DNA of 64,000 bases, from assembly GCA_023667145.1 (NCBI GenBank), contig JAMPAQ010000001.1, positions 657,329 to 721,328 on the forward strand, read 5' to 3'. Shown in pieces: positions 8,791-17,528 of the stretch. The notes under the pieces were generated by a model. That model saw only the letters and a list, made by a program, of their open reading frames with translations, was not told where the DNA came from and made no database searches. This stretch comes from Pseudoflavonifractor sp. GTDB lineage: Bacteria > Bacteroidota > Bacteroidia > Bacteroidales > Muribaculaceae. Positions within the stretch are counted from its first letter, which is position 1. Each line of letters begins with the position of its first letter. The position numbers and the translations under genes were made by a program.

Positions 8791-11670
8791 ATGCAAAGCA
8801 AAGGAATTTTAGGAAGCGCCATCTCCGGTATCATTGCAATCTTCCTCGTGCTTGTGTGTCTGTTCTACCTTTCATTCTCACTGGTTACCAACCACTTTGA
8901 GGGCAAGGCAGCCGAGCAGGCCACTCGTCTCGCGGGCGGTGATGTCAATTCCGAAGCCTATCAGAAGGCTTACAAGTCCTACATCGACTCGATCGGTAAG
9001 GAAAAAGTGTATCTTGGCTATACATTCAATCAAGTACAGAAAATGGGTGTCGGCCTCGGTCTTGACCTAAAGGGCGGTATGAACGTCACCCTACAGATTT
9101 CAGTCCCCGACATTCTCCGCTCAATGGCCAATGCCGGCGACAGCCCTACATTCAACCGCGTCATCAAGGCCACCGACTCAGTCGTAGCCAAGACCAAGAC
9201 CAACGACTATGTGGGAACATTTTGCAAGGAATATCTCCGCATCGACCCGCAGGCCGACCTCGCCGTGGTGTTCAAGGACCACGTAAAGCGCGGCGACAAC
9301 AACGAGCAGGTCGAGGAGGCCATCAAACAGGAGGTCAAGGACCGCGTGCTCAGCTCGACCAACGTCCTCCGCAACCGTATTGACCAGTTTGGTGTCGTTG
9401 CCCCCAACATCCAGGCACTTGAGAAGGACGGCCAGATACTCCTTGAGCTTCCGGGCGTAAAGGAGCATGACCGTGTGCGCGACCTGCTCAAGGCATCGGC
9501 CAACCTCGAATTTTACGAGACATACACCCTCGACGAGATACAGCCCCAGCTCATGGCACTCGACCAGGCACTCGCCTCCGACTCGACTTCGACCGTAAAG
9601 AGCCTGTCGGGCTACTTTGCAGCCGGTGGCTACTCGGGTACACCCCTCGTGGCCATGGCAACACCCGCCAACCGCGCTGTCATCGACTCAATCCTGAGCT
9701 CACCGACAGCCGCACGCATCCTGCCCGCCAACCTCAAGCTCCGCTGGGAGGTGAAGCCCCAGGAGGTCGAATACACCGACTCGGCCAACGTGACACGCAA
9801 GTCAGAGTTCTACCGTCTGCTCGCCCTCAAGTCGAGCAACGGCAAGCCCGTCCTCACCGGCGATGTCATCACATCGGCATCGAGCGACTACCAGCAGCTT
9901 CAGGGCAACACCGTCAGCATGACGATGAACAGCGCCGGAGCAAAGGCATGGGCACGCATCACCCAGAACAACCTCGGCAAGAGCGTCGCCATCGTGCTTG
10001 ACGACCAGGTATACTCCTACCCCAACGTCAACTCGGTAATCGAGGGCGGAAGCTCACAGATCACCGGTAACTTCACCGTCGATGAGGCAAAAGACCTTGC
10101 CAACGTGCTCAAGAGCGGTAAGATGGCCGCCAAGGTCGATATTATCAGCGATACAGTCATCGGCCCGTCGCTCGGTAAGCAGGCCATCGAGAACGGCTTC
10201 CTGTCATTTATTATTGCCCTCGTGTTGCTGATGATATTCATGATTGCGTTCTACGGTGTCATCCCCGGCCTCGTAGCCAACCTCGGACTCATCTGCAACC
10301 TCTTCTTCACCCTCGGTATCCTCGCGTCCTTCCAGGCCGTGCTCACTCTCTCGGGTATCGCCGGTATCGTGCTCGCGCTCGGTATGGCTGTCGACGCCAA
10401 CGTGCTCATCTTTGAGCGCGCCAAGGAGGAACTCCGCGCCGGAAAGAATATCCATCAGGCTATCGCCGACGGTTACTCCAATGCGTTCTCGGCAATCTTT
10501 GACTCAAACCTCACCTCTGTAATCACAGGTGTCATACTGCTCCTCTACGGATCAGGCCCCATCAAGGGATTTGCCACCACGCTCATCATCGGTATCGTCT
10601 GCTCATTCTTCACCGCCGTGTTCCTTACACGTCTCGTCTTTGTGATGTGCAACAAGACCAAGGCGTTCCAGAAGATGACATTCTCGACCAGCCTCTCCAA
10701 GAACATGCTCACCAACACCAAGGTAGACTTCCTCGGTCAGCGCAAGGTCAGCTTCACCATCGCCGGAGTGCTCATCATCGTGATAATCGGTTCGTTTATC
10801 GCACGCGGCCTCAACCAGGGCATCGACTTCTCGGGTGGACGCAACTATGTCGTGCAATTTGACCACCCTGTCAAGACCCACGAGCTTCAGTCCAAACTCG
10901 CTCCGCTCTTCCCCGACGCATCGCTGTCGGTCATCACTATCGACAACGACACCAAAGTGCGCATCTCGACCAACTACAAGATTGACGGAGAGACCGAGGG
11001 CGTAGACAAGGAAATCACCGAGATACTCTACAACGGTCTCCAGGGCGAGCTCAACGGCATGAGCCTTGAGGACTTCTCGACCACCAACGAGAACATCGGG
11101 ATCATGAGTTCGCAGAAGGTAGGGCCTTCTGTTGCGGCCGACATGAAGAACGACGCTTATATCGCCGTGATACTCGCGCTCGTAGCTATGTTCCTCTACA
11201 TCCTGCTCCGCTTCCACAACATCGCGTTCTCAGTCGGCGCTCTTGCCGCTGTGGCATTCACAGCATTCTCAATCATCGGATTCTACTCCCTGTTCTGGGG
11301 CGTATTCCCCTTCTCGATGGAGATTGACCAGTCGTTCATTGCCGCCATCCTTACGGTAATCGGTTACCAGATCAACGACACCGTGGTAGTGTTTGACCGC
11401 GTCCGCGAGAACATCGGCCTCTATCCCAAGCAGGATTTCTACACCACCATCAACAGCTCAATCAACAGCACATTGAGCCGTACGATAATGACATCAGGCT
11501 CAACCCTGTTGGTATTGCTCTGTATTTTCATCCTCGGTGGTGACGCCATCCGCAGCTTCGTGTTCGCCATGATATTCGGTGTGATAATCGGTACTCTTGC
11601 CACCATCTACATCGCATCTCCCGTGGCTTACCTCGTTGACCGCCGCCGTCTGGCCACCAAGAAGAAGTAA
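8791..11670 (+). CDS. secDF: Fused protein translocase subunits SecD-SecF
   Basis: Inner-membrane partner of SecYEG that uses the proton gradient to pull proteins across the membrane. The 959-aa fusion joins SecD (about 1-620) to SecF (about 640-959), as is usual in Bacteroidota. The SecD half has an N-terminal membrane segment, the DLKGGMNVTLQ motif, a large periplasmic P1 domain, then a five-helix RND-like block containing LALGMAVDANVLIFER. The SecF half repeats this with IDFSGGRNYVVQF and YQINDTVVVFDRVRENI. The start at MQSKGILGS directly precedes the first membrane helix. Transcribed alone from its own promoter and closed by a strong terminator. Confidence 0.97.
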   Translation: MQSKGILGSAISGIIAIFLVLVCLFYLSFSLVTNHFEGKAAEQATRLAGGDVNSEAYQKAYKSYIDSIGKEKVYLGYTFNQVQKMGVGLGLDLKGGMNVTLQISVPDILRSMANAGDSPTFNRVIKATDSVVAKTKTNDYVGTFCKEYLRIDPQADLAVVFKDHVKRGDNNEQVEEAIKQEVKDRVLSSTNVLRNRIDQFGVVAPNIQALEKDGQILLELPGVKEHDRVRDLLKASANLEFYETYTLDEIQPQLMALDQALASDSTSTVKSLSGYFAAGGYSGTPLVAMATPANRAVIDSILSSPTAARILPANLKLRWEVKPQEVEYTDSANVTRKSEFYRLLALKSSNGKPVLTGDVITSASSDYQQLQGNTVSMTMNSAGAKAWARITQNNLGKSVAIVLDDQVYSYPNVNSVIEGGSSQITGNFTVDEAKDLANVLKSGKMAAKVDIISDTVIGPSLGKQAIENGFLSFIIALVLLMIFMIAFYGVIPGLVANLGLICNLFFTLGILASFQAVLTLSGIAGIVLALGMAVDANVLIFERAKEELRAGKNIHQAIADGYSNAFSAIFDSNLTSVITGVILLLYGSGPIKGFATTLIIGIVCSFFTAVFLTRLVFVMCNKTKAFQKMTFSTSLSKNMLTNTKVDFLGQRKVSFTIAGVLIIVIIGSFIARGLNQGIDFSGGRNYVVQFDHPVKTHELQSKLAPLFPDASLSVITIDNDTKVRISTNYKIDGETEGVDKEITEILYNGLQGELNGMSLEDFSTTNENIGIMSSQKVGPSVAADMKNDAYIAVILALVAMFLYILLRFHNIAFSVGALAAVAFTAFSIIGFYSLFWGVFPFSMEIDQSFIAAILTVIGYQINDTVVVFDRVRENIGLYPKQDFYTTINSSINSTLSRTIMTSGSTLLVLLCIFILGGDAIRSFVFAMIFGVIIGTLATIYIASPVAYLVDRRRLATKKK

Positions 11671-11704
11671 TTCCCGCGTCAACCATAAGACCGCGACATA
11701 AAAA

Positions 11705-11747
11705 GCCGCCGCCCACGACAATAGTCTCGTGGGCGGCGGCTTCGTTT
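11705..11747 (+). terminator. Terminator after secDF
   Basis: A 14-bp perfect GC stem, GCCGCCGCCCACGA (11705-11718) with its complement at 11727-11740, 8-nt loop, followed by TTCGTTT. Four A residues precede the stem, so it may also work weakly in reverse. Confidence 0.8.
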
Positions 11748-11807
11748 AGAACATTCACACCTCACACATGTTATAAGTATATACGTACAACATCAACACA
11801 CAATACT

Positions 11808-12011
11808 ATGGCAAAATTCATACAACTCACCGACATCAACGGTACAGAGCGCTTCATCAACACCAAGCATATCGTATTTATAGAGCGCATCAACGGCGAC
11901 CAGTGCCGCATATCAATTGACCTCCCCGGCAGAGGCGAGTACAACTCATACGCCTTCCTGAGCAAGCAGACCTACGATGAGGCGATGCGACTAATCATCG
12001 ATGTAGACTGA
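11808..12011 (+). CDS. Small uncharacterised protein, FlbD-like in outline
   Basis: A 67-aa acidic-to-neutral protein with no signal peptide or membrane segment. The opening FIQLTDINGTERFINTKHIV, then FIERI, a hydrophilic strand and YDEAMRLI, resembles the small beta-rich FlbD-type fold (a strand, an NG turn, a strand, then a short helix). That resemblance is by eye only and does not imply a flagellar role, since nothing else here is flagellar. It stands alone between the secDF terminator and its own terminator at 12034-12080, so it is a monocistronic small gene. Coding is supported by codon pattern and clean boundaries. Confidence 0.6.
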   Translation: MAKFIQLTDINGTERFINTKHIVFIERINGDQCRISIDLPGRGEYNSYAFLSKQTYDEAMRLIIDVD

Positions 12012-12033
12012 CTCCGTCACATACAGACACATA

Positions 12034-12080
12034 CAAACGTCCGGCTGCAAAAAATTTTGTCGCGCCGGGCGTTTGTTTTT
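12034..12080 (+). terminator. Terminator after the 67-aa gene
   Basis: CAAACGTCCGGC (12034-12045) pairs with GCCGGGCGTTTG (12064-12075), 12 bp with one G-T wobble, followed by TTTTT (12076-12080). Its last bases also serve as the -33 box of the lplA promoter. Confidence 0.75.
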
Positions 12081-12102
12081 CGAGAAACATTTCATATCTT
12101 TG
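12072..12102 (+). promoter_or_regulatory. Promoter of lplA and probably the gcv operon
   Basis: TTTG (12072-12075), exactly 19 bp, then TATCTTTG (12095-12102): an ideal Bacteroidota promoter. Predicted start near 12109, about 38 nt before the lplA ATG. Confidence 0.8.
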
Positions 12103-12146
12103 GATGCGAAACCTGAGCCTCTTTGTACCACGAAAATACAGGAGAT

Positions 12147-13121
12147 ATGAAATACGTCTCATTACCCGACGACACCTACCGCCAGCTTCCATTCTACCTG
12201 ATGATGGAAGAGTACCTCGCACGGGAATATCCCGATGAGAGGGAGATGTTTTTCATGTGGCAGGTAAAGCCCACAGTTATTTTCGGACGCAACCAGATGT
12301 TTGAGACGGAGGTCAACATCGACTTCTGCCGCGAGCAGGGCATCGAGATGTACCGCCGCAAAAGCGGTGGAGGATGTGTCTATGCCGACCTCAACAACAT
12401 CATGTTCTCCTACCTCACCTCGTCCGATGACGTCACCGGCACGTTTGCCGCCTACACGTCACGCATAGCCGCCATGCTGCGCTCACTCGGGATTCCCGCC
12501 GAGGCCGGTACACGCAACGACATACTAATCAACGGCCATAAGGTATCGGGCAACGCTTTCTACCATCTGCCCGGACGCAGTATAGTACACGGCACGATGC
12601 TGTATGACGCCGACCGCGACACCATGGACCGCGTCATAACCCCATCGCCGACCAAGCTCACTTCAAAGGGGGTGAGGTCGGTACACGACCGGGTAACCAC
12701 CATACGCGAGCATAGCGACATATCCCTTGACGAGTTCAAGAGATATGTCCGCGACTACCTGTGCGACGGAGAGATGACGCTCACCTCCACCGACACCGGT
12801 TCCATTGACATCATGTCGCGGCACTACTTCACCGAGAGCTGGATTCACGGCAACAACCCACGCGGCATCATCCACAACACCGCCCGCATCGAGGGTGTCG
12901 GCGAATTTCAGGTCTACATAGCCGTCGACGGCGGTCTGATCAAGACGCTCGACCTGCGTGGCGATTATTTCATCAAGGGCGACATCGACTCCCTGCTGCT
13001 ATGGAGGCTGTGGAACGTCCCATACGACCGCGAGAGCGTCGCCAAGGCGCTCAAGGAGGCCGACATGGAAGAGATAATCCCCGGTCTCACAAAAGAACAA
13101 TTTGCCGACATGCTCTTCTGA
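12147..13121 (+). CDS. lplA: Lipoate--protein ligase A
   Basis: Attaches free lipoate, through lipoyl-AMP, to a lysine on lipoyl domains such as GcvH. The 324-aa chain starts at the ATG of MKYVSLPDDTY; a TTG 24 bp upstream is in frame but less likely. The catalytic signature RRKSGGGCVYADLNNIMFSY and the lysine motif NDILINGHKVSGNAF are intact, and the C-terminal accessory domain is present. It heads the glycine cleavage gene cluster, 40 bp before gcvT, so GcvH, encoded two genes downstream, is the obvious substrate. This implies the cell can use scavenged lipoate. Confidence 0.93.
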   Translation: MKYVSLPDDTYRQLPFYLMMEEYLAREYPDEREMFFMWQVKPTVIFGRNQMFETEVNIDFCREQGIEMYRRKSGGGCVYADLNNIMFSYLTSSDDVTGTFAAYTSRIAAMLRSLGIPAEAGTRNDILINGHKVSGNAFYHLPGRSIVHGTMLYDADRDTMDRVITPSPTKLTSKGVRSVHDRVTTIREHSDISLDEFKRYVRDYLCDGEMTLTSTDTGSIDIMSRHYFTESWIHGNNPRGIIHNTARIEGVGEFQVYIAVDGGLIKTLDLRGDYFIKGDIDSLLLWRLWNVPYDRESVAKALKEADMEEIIPGLTKEQFADMLF

Positions 13122-13161
13122 TACCACACAACCGACTGCTAACCTTAAACAAATATCACAC

Positions 13162-14256
13162 ATGGACACAAACAAGAGAACCTGCCTCTACAACCGACAC
13201 GAGGCTCTCGGAGCGCTCATAAGTCCGTTTGGCGGATTTGACATGCCCATCCAATACCGGGGTATCGTCGAGGAACACAACGCGGTGCGCAACGCCTGCG
13301 GTATCTTCGATGTATCCCACATGGGCGAGGTATCGGTCACCGGACCTGATGCCGAGCGCTACGTCTCCCACATATTCACCAACGACATCGCCGGCGCTCC
13401 CGCCGGAAAGATATTCTACGGCATGATGCTCTATCCCGACGGGGGGACGGTCGATGACCTGCTCGTCTACAAGCGGGGCGACAACGACTTCTTTCTCGTC
13501 ATCAACGCCTCCAACATTGACAAGGACCTGCAATGGATGCGCGACAATGCCGCCGGATTTGACATCACACTGACCGACCTTAGCGACAAGACGGGAGAAA
13601 TTGCCGTGCAGGGACCCGCGTCAGAGAGTGTGATGCGTGATGTCCTCGGACTTGATTGCCGCGACCTCGCGTTCTACACATTCACCGAGACAGAGCTGTC
13701 GGGCGAACCGATACTCGTGAGCCGCACGGGATACACCGGCGAGGACGGTTTTGAGATATACGCCTCCCACGACATGACACAGCGTATATGGGACCGACTC
13801 ATTGACTCACGGCAAGCCGAGCCATGCGGACTCGGATGCCGCGACACCCTCCGCTTTGAGGTTGGACTGCCGCTATATGGCGACGAGCTGTCAGCCGACA
13901 TCACCCCCATAGAGGCCGGTCTCGGCTCATTTGTCAAGACCGACGGGCGCGACTTCATAGGCCGCGATGCCGTGGCGCAACAAAAGGCCGACGGCCCGCG
14001 ACGCAAGCTGGTGGGACTCGAACTGCTCGACCGCGCCATACCCCGCCATGGCTATGAGGTGATAGCCGACGGACGCGTCATAGGCCATGTCACCACGGGC
14101 TACCGGGGAATATCGGTCGACAAGAGCATAGCCATGGCCCTGATTGACACCGCTTATGCCGACAAGGGGACGCAGGTCACCGTGCGCATACGCCGCAAGG
14201 AGTTTCCCGCCGTGGTAATCCTACGCAAATTCTACCGCAAGAGCTACAAGAAATAA
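13162..14256 (+). CDS. gcvT: Glycine cleavage T protein (aminomethyltransferase)
   Basis: Transfers the methylene carbon from aminomethyl-lipoyl GcvH to tetrahydrofolate and releases ammonia. The 364-aa chain from MDTNKRTCLYNRHEAL is family length; the frame extends upstream into the lplA end but the extra residues are not conserved. Typical features: FGGFDMPIQY, GIFDVSHMGE, the folate-site region GYTGEDGFEIY, and LRFEVGLPLYG. The C-terminal barrel domain ends in RRKEFPAVV. Second gene of the locus, with gcvH 42 bp downstream. Confidence 0.96.
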   Translation: MDTNKRTCLYNRHEALGALISPFGGFDMPIQYRGIVEEHNAVRNACGIFDVSHMGEVSVTGPDAERYVSHIFTNDIAGAPAGKIFYGMMLYPDGGTVDDLLVYKRGDNDFFLVINASNIDKDLQWMRDNAAGFDITLTDLSDKTGEIAVQGPASESVMRDVLGLDCRDLAFYTFTETELSGEPILVSRTGYTGEDGFEIYASHDMTQRIWDRLIDSRQAEPCGLGCRDTLRFEVGLPLYGDELSADITPIEAGLGSFVKTDGRDFIGRDAVAQQKADGPRRKLVGLELLDRAIPRHGYEVIADGRVIGHVTTGYRGISVDKSIAMALIDTAYADKGTQVTVRIRRKEFPAVVILRKFYRKSYKK

Positions 14257-14298
14257 CCTATATAAAACAACACTGAAATTAATCAACACGCTAATTCC

Positions 14299-14676
14299 AT
14301 GAGCAAGATTTATTATTCACCGACACATGAGTATGTAAAAGTAGACGGAAACATCGGCTACATAGGTATCACAGATTATGCGCAACACCAACTCGGCAAC
14401 GTCGTGTACGTCGACATGCCCGAGCAGGGCGACGATATCACAGCCGGAGAGGACTTCGGGGCTGTCGAGAGCGTCAAGGCCGCGAGTGACCTCATCGCCC
14501 CCGTAAGCGGCGCGGTGATTGACATCAACGAGCACCTCATCGACAATCCCCGCCTTATCAACGAGGATGCCATGAACTGCTGGATCATAAAGGTCGAGCT
14601 GACCAATCCCGCCGAACTTGACAACCTGCTCGACGAGTCCGGGTACCGTGAGGTGTGTGACAAGGAAAAGCACTGA
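14299..14676 (+). CDS. gcvH: Glycine cleavage H protein (lipoyl carrier)
   Basis: Small shuttle protein of 125 aa that carries the aminomethyl group between P, T and L proteins on a lipoyl arm. The lipoylation lysine is K60 in GAVESVKAASDL, and the flanking beta-hammerhead is complete. It sits between gcvT and gcvPA, 51 bp before the latter. The ligase that should modify K60 is encoded at the head of the same locus. Confidence 0.97.
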   Translation: MSKIYYSPTHEYVKVDGNIGYIGITDYAQHQLGNVVYVDMPEQGDDITAGEDFGAVESVKAASDLIAPVSGAVIDINEHLIDNPRLINEDAMNCWIIKVELTNPAELDNLLDESGYREVCDKEKH

Positions 14677-14727
14677 CATCAACCTGTCACAGTCATATCA
14701 CTGACAGCGACACATGACTATACAGCC

Positions 14728-16053
14728 ATGAATCACCGTTATTTTCCCCATACCCCCGAGGATATCGCCGACATGCTCGCCCGCTGCGGGGCCGGCAGCC
14801 TCGACGACCTTTATGCCGACATACCCTCATCGCTCAAGCTCCAGCGCGACTACAATCTGCCACGCGGCATGAGCGAGAAGGAGGTCCGTGACTTCTTTGA
14901 CCGCGCCGGGCGGCGCAACCGTCAGCTGACGTGCTTTGCCGGAGCCGGATTTTATGACCGCTACTCACCCGCAGCCGTGCAGGCAATCGTGTCGCGGTCA
15001 GAGTTCCTAACAGCCTATACCCCCTACCAGCCTGAGGTATCGCAAGGCACACTGCAATATATCTTTGAATATCAGAGCCTGATGTCGTCACTGACAGGAC
15101 TGCCGATCTCAAACGCCTCGATGTATGACGGAGCCACCGCCACCGCCGAGGCCGCCATGATGGCCGTATCGGCCTCGCGCAAGCGCCATCGGGTACTCAT
15201 CTCCGAGACCGTAAACCCGGCTACAAGACGTGTCGTGGAGACATACGCCCGCTACCATGGCATCGACATCGACACGATTCCCGCCATTGACGGCGTGACA
15301 TCGCGTGCCGACTTTGAGTCTATGATGGAGACGTCAGACGTAGCCGGAGTCATCGTGGCCAGTCCCAACTATTATGGCATCCTTGAGGACTATACCGGCT
15401 GGGCCGACATCTGCCACGACAGGAAGTCACTGTTTATCGTCAACTGCGTGGCATCCGCTCTCGGAGTCATAAAGACTCCCGGAGAGTGGGGTGCCGACAT
15501 AGCGGTCGGTGACGCCCAGTCGCTCGGCATACCCCTCGGGTATGGCGGTCCATATCTCGGATTCATGTGTTCGACCGAGGCTCTGATGCGCAAGATGCCG
15601 GGACGCATCGTCGGAGCTACGGTAGATGCCGACGGACGGCGCTCATTTGTCCTCACGCTTCAGGCTCGCGAGCAGCACATACGCCGCGAGAAAGCCACAA
15701 GCAACATCTGTTCCAATCAGGGGCTGATGGCACTATATGTCACCGTCTACTTGTCGCTGACCGGCCCGGAGGGGCTGCGCGAGATCAACGAGGCATCATA
15801 CGCCGGCGCTCATTATCTCGCCCGACAGCTTGAGGCGACGGGACGGGCACGGCTCCTGTATCCTGACAAGCCATTCCTCAACGAGTTTGCCGTACACGTT
15901 GACGCAGGTGCCGACACCATCATGGCCAACGCCCTGAGCCAAGGCATACTGCCGGGAGTTAAAATTGCCCCTGACACGTTGCTCATGGCCGTGACCGAGA
16001 TGCAGTCACGCGAGGAGATTGACAAACTGGTAGAAATCATCAAAGAATCCTGA
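14728..16053 (+). CDS. gcvPA: Glycine dehydrogenase (decarboxylating) subunit 1
   Basis: N-terminal half of the PLP-dependent P protein, which decarboxylates glycine and passes the aminomethyl group to GcvH. In this organism P is split into two subunits, as in many Bacteroidota and Firmicutes. The 441-aa chain shows the family start RYFPHTPEDIADML, the segment TAYTPYQPEVSQGTLQ, and ASMYDGATATAEAAMM. This subunit lacks the PLP lysine, which is carried by subunit 2, encoded only 5 bp downstream; the two form the active heterotetramer. Confidence 0.96.
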   Translation: MNHRYFPHTPEDIADMLARCGAGSLDDLYADIPSSLKLQRDYNLPRGMSEKEVRDFFDRAGRRNRQLTCFAGAGFYDRYSPAAVQAIVSRSEFLTAYTPYQPEVSQGTLQYIFEYQSLMSSLTGLPISNASMYDGATATAEAAMMAVSASRKRHRVLISETVNPATRRVVETYARYHGIDIDTIPAIDGVTSRADFESMMETSDVAGVIVASPNYYGILEDYTGWADICHDRKSLFIVNCVASALGVIKTPGEWGADIAVGDAQSLGIPLGYGGPYLGFMCSTEALMRKMPGRIVGATVDADGRRSFVLTLQAREQHIRREKATSNICSNQGLMALYVTVYLSLTGPEGLREINEASYAGAHYLARQLEATGRARLLYPDKPFLNEFAVHVDAGADTIMANALSQGILPGVKIAPDTLLMAVTEMQSREEIDKLVEIIKES

Positions 16054-16058
16054 TCAGT

Positions 16059-17528
16059 ATGAACAATGAATTTTACGGCCGGCTCATCCACGAGCTGTCA
16101 TGTCCAGGCCGGCGTGGATACTCCATACCGTCACCCCAGGCCGACGGCACTATCGACGAACTGCCTGAGGTACTTCTGCGTGGCTCGGTCCCCGACCTTC
16201 CAGAGGCCGACGAGCCTACCATAGTGCGCCACTACACCAACATGAGCAACAACAACTTTGGTGTCGACACAGGGTTCTATCCACTCGGGTCATGCACGAT
16301 GAAGTACAATCCCAAGATCAACGAGGAGATAGCCTCCCATCGCGATTTTGCCCGGCTGCATCCACTCGCACCCGACGAGGCGGCGCAGGGTGCGCTTCAG
16401 GTCTATTATACCCTACATCAAGCCCTTGCCGAAATCACCGGCATGAGCGAATTCACCCTCAATCCCTACGCGGGAGCGCACGGCGAGCTGACCGGGCTAA
16501 TGGTCATACGCGCCTATCACGCCTCGCGCGGTGACACCAAGCGCGACAAGGTCATAATACCCGACTCAGCCCATGGAACCAACCCGGCGAGCGCGGCTGT
16601 CGCCGGTCTCAAGGTCATCGAGGTGAAAAGCCAACCTGACGGCACCGTCGACGTCGACTCACTTGCCGCCGCGCTCGACGATACCGTTGCCGCCGTGATG
16701 ATGACCAATCCCAATACGCTCGGCATATTTGAGCGCAATATTCCCGTCATCTCACGCATGGTGCATGAGGCCGGGGCGCTTCTCTACTACGATGGGGCCA
16801 ATCTCAATCCCCTGCTCGGGGTCGCCCGACCCGGCGACATGGGCTTTGACGTGATGCACGTCAATCTCCACAAGACATTCTCCACCCCCCACGGAGGAGG
16901 AGGTCCCGGAGCAGGGCCGGTAGGAGTCAGGGCCGGTCTTGAGAAATTTCTCCCCGACCCCCGCGTTGTCAAGGATAAGGATGGTACGTATCATGTCTCA
17001 GGAAGTCCCGACGCACTTGGACGCGTCACATCGACCCTCGGCAACTTCAGCGTCATCATGCGGGCACTCTGCTATATCCTCTCGCTTGGCCGCGACGGAT
17101 TGAAGATGGCCGGCCCGCTCGCCACGCTCAACGCCAACTATGTCATGGAGTCCCTGTCGTCAGACTATCTGCTGCCCATCAAGGGCCTGTGCAAGCATGA
17201 GATGGTGTTTGACGGATTGCGCGACAAGTCCACGGGCGTGACCACGCTCAACGTGGCCAAGCGGCTGCTCGACTACGGATTTCACGCACCGACGGTCTAC
17301 TTCCCGCTGCTGTTTCACGAGTCACTGATGATTGAGCCGACAGAGACCGAGAGCCGCGAGACCCTCGACGAGTTCATCTCGGTCATGCGCAACATAGCCC
17401 GCGAGGCCATCGCTGACCCCGACACCGTCAAGACCGCGCCCCACAACACCCCGGTGCGGCGACCCGACGACACCCAGGCCGCGCTCAATCCGATTGTGAC
17501 CTTTGACCGTCTCAAATCATTGCGATGA
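16059..17528 (+). CDS. gcvPB: Glycine dehydrogenase (decarboxylating) subunit 2
   Basis: C-terminal half of the P protein, 489 aa, holding the cofactor. The PLP-binding lysine is K272 in HVNLHKTFSTPHGGGG, and the glycine-rich stretch after it is intact. FYPLGSCTMKYNP (73-85) and NPYAGAHGELTG are classic family motifs. Its stop overlaps the lpd start by four bases (ATGA), a sign of translational coupling. Together with GcvPA it begins the glycine cleavage cycle that yields CO2, ammonia and methylene-THF. Confidence 0.97.
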   Translation: MNNEFYGRLIHELSCPGRRGYSIPSPQADGTIDELPEVLLRGSVPDLPEADEPTIVRHYTNMSNNNFGVDTGFYPLGSCTMKYNPKINEEIASHRDFARLHPLAPDEAAQGALQVYYTLHQALAEITGMSEFTLNPYAGAHGELTGLMVIRAYHASRGDTKRDKVIIPDSAHGTNPASAAVAGLKVIEVKSQPDGTVDVDSLAAALDDTVAAVMMTNPNTLGIFERNIPVISRMVHEAGALLYYDGANLNPLLGVARPGDMGFDVMHVNLHKTFSTPHGGGGPGAGPVGVRAGLEKFLPDPRVVKDKDGTYHVSGSPDALGRVTSTLGNFSVIMRALCYILSLGRDGLKMAGPLATLNANYVMESLSSDYLLPIKGLCKHEMVFDGLRDKSTGVTTLNVAKRLLDYGFHAPTVYFPLLFHESLMIEPTETESRETLDEFISVMRNIAREAIADPDTVKTAPHNTPVRRPDDTQAALNPIVTFDRLKSLR

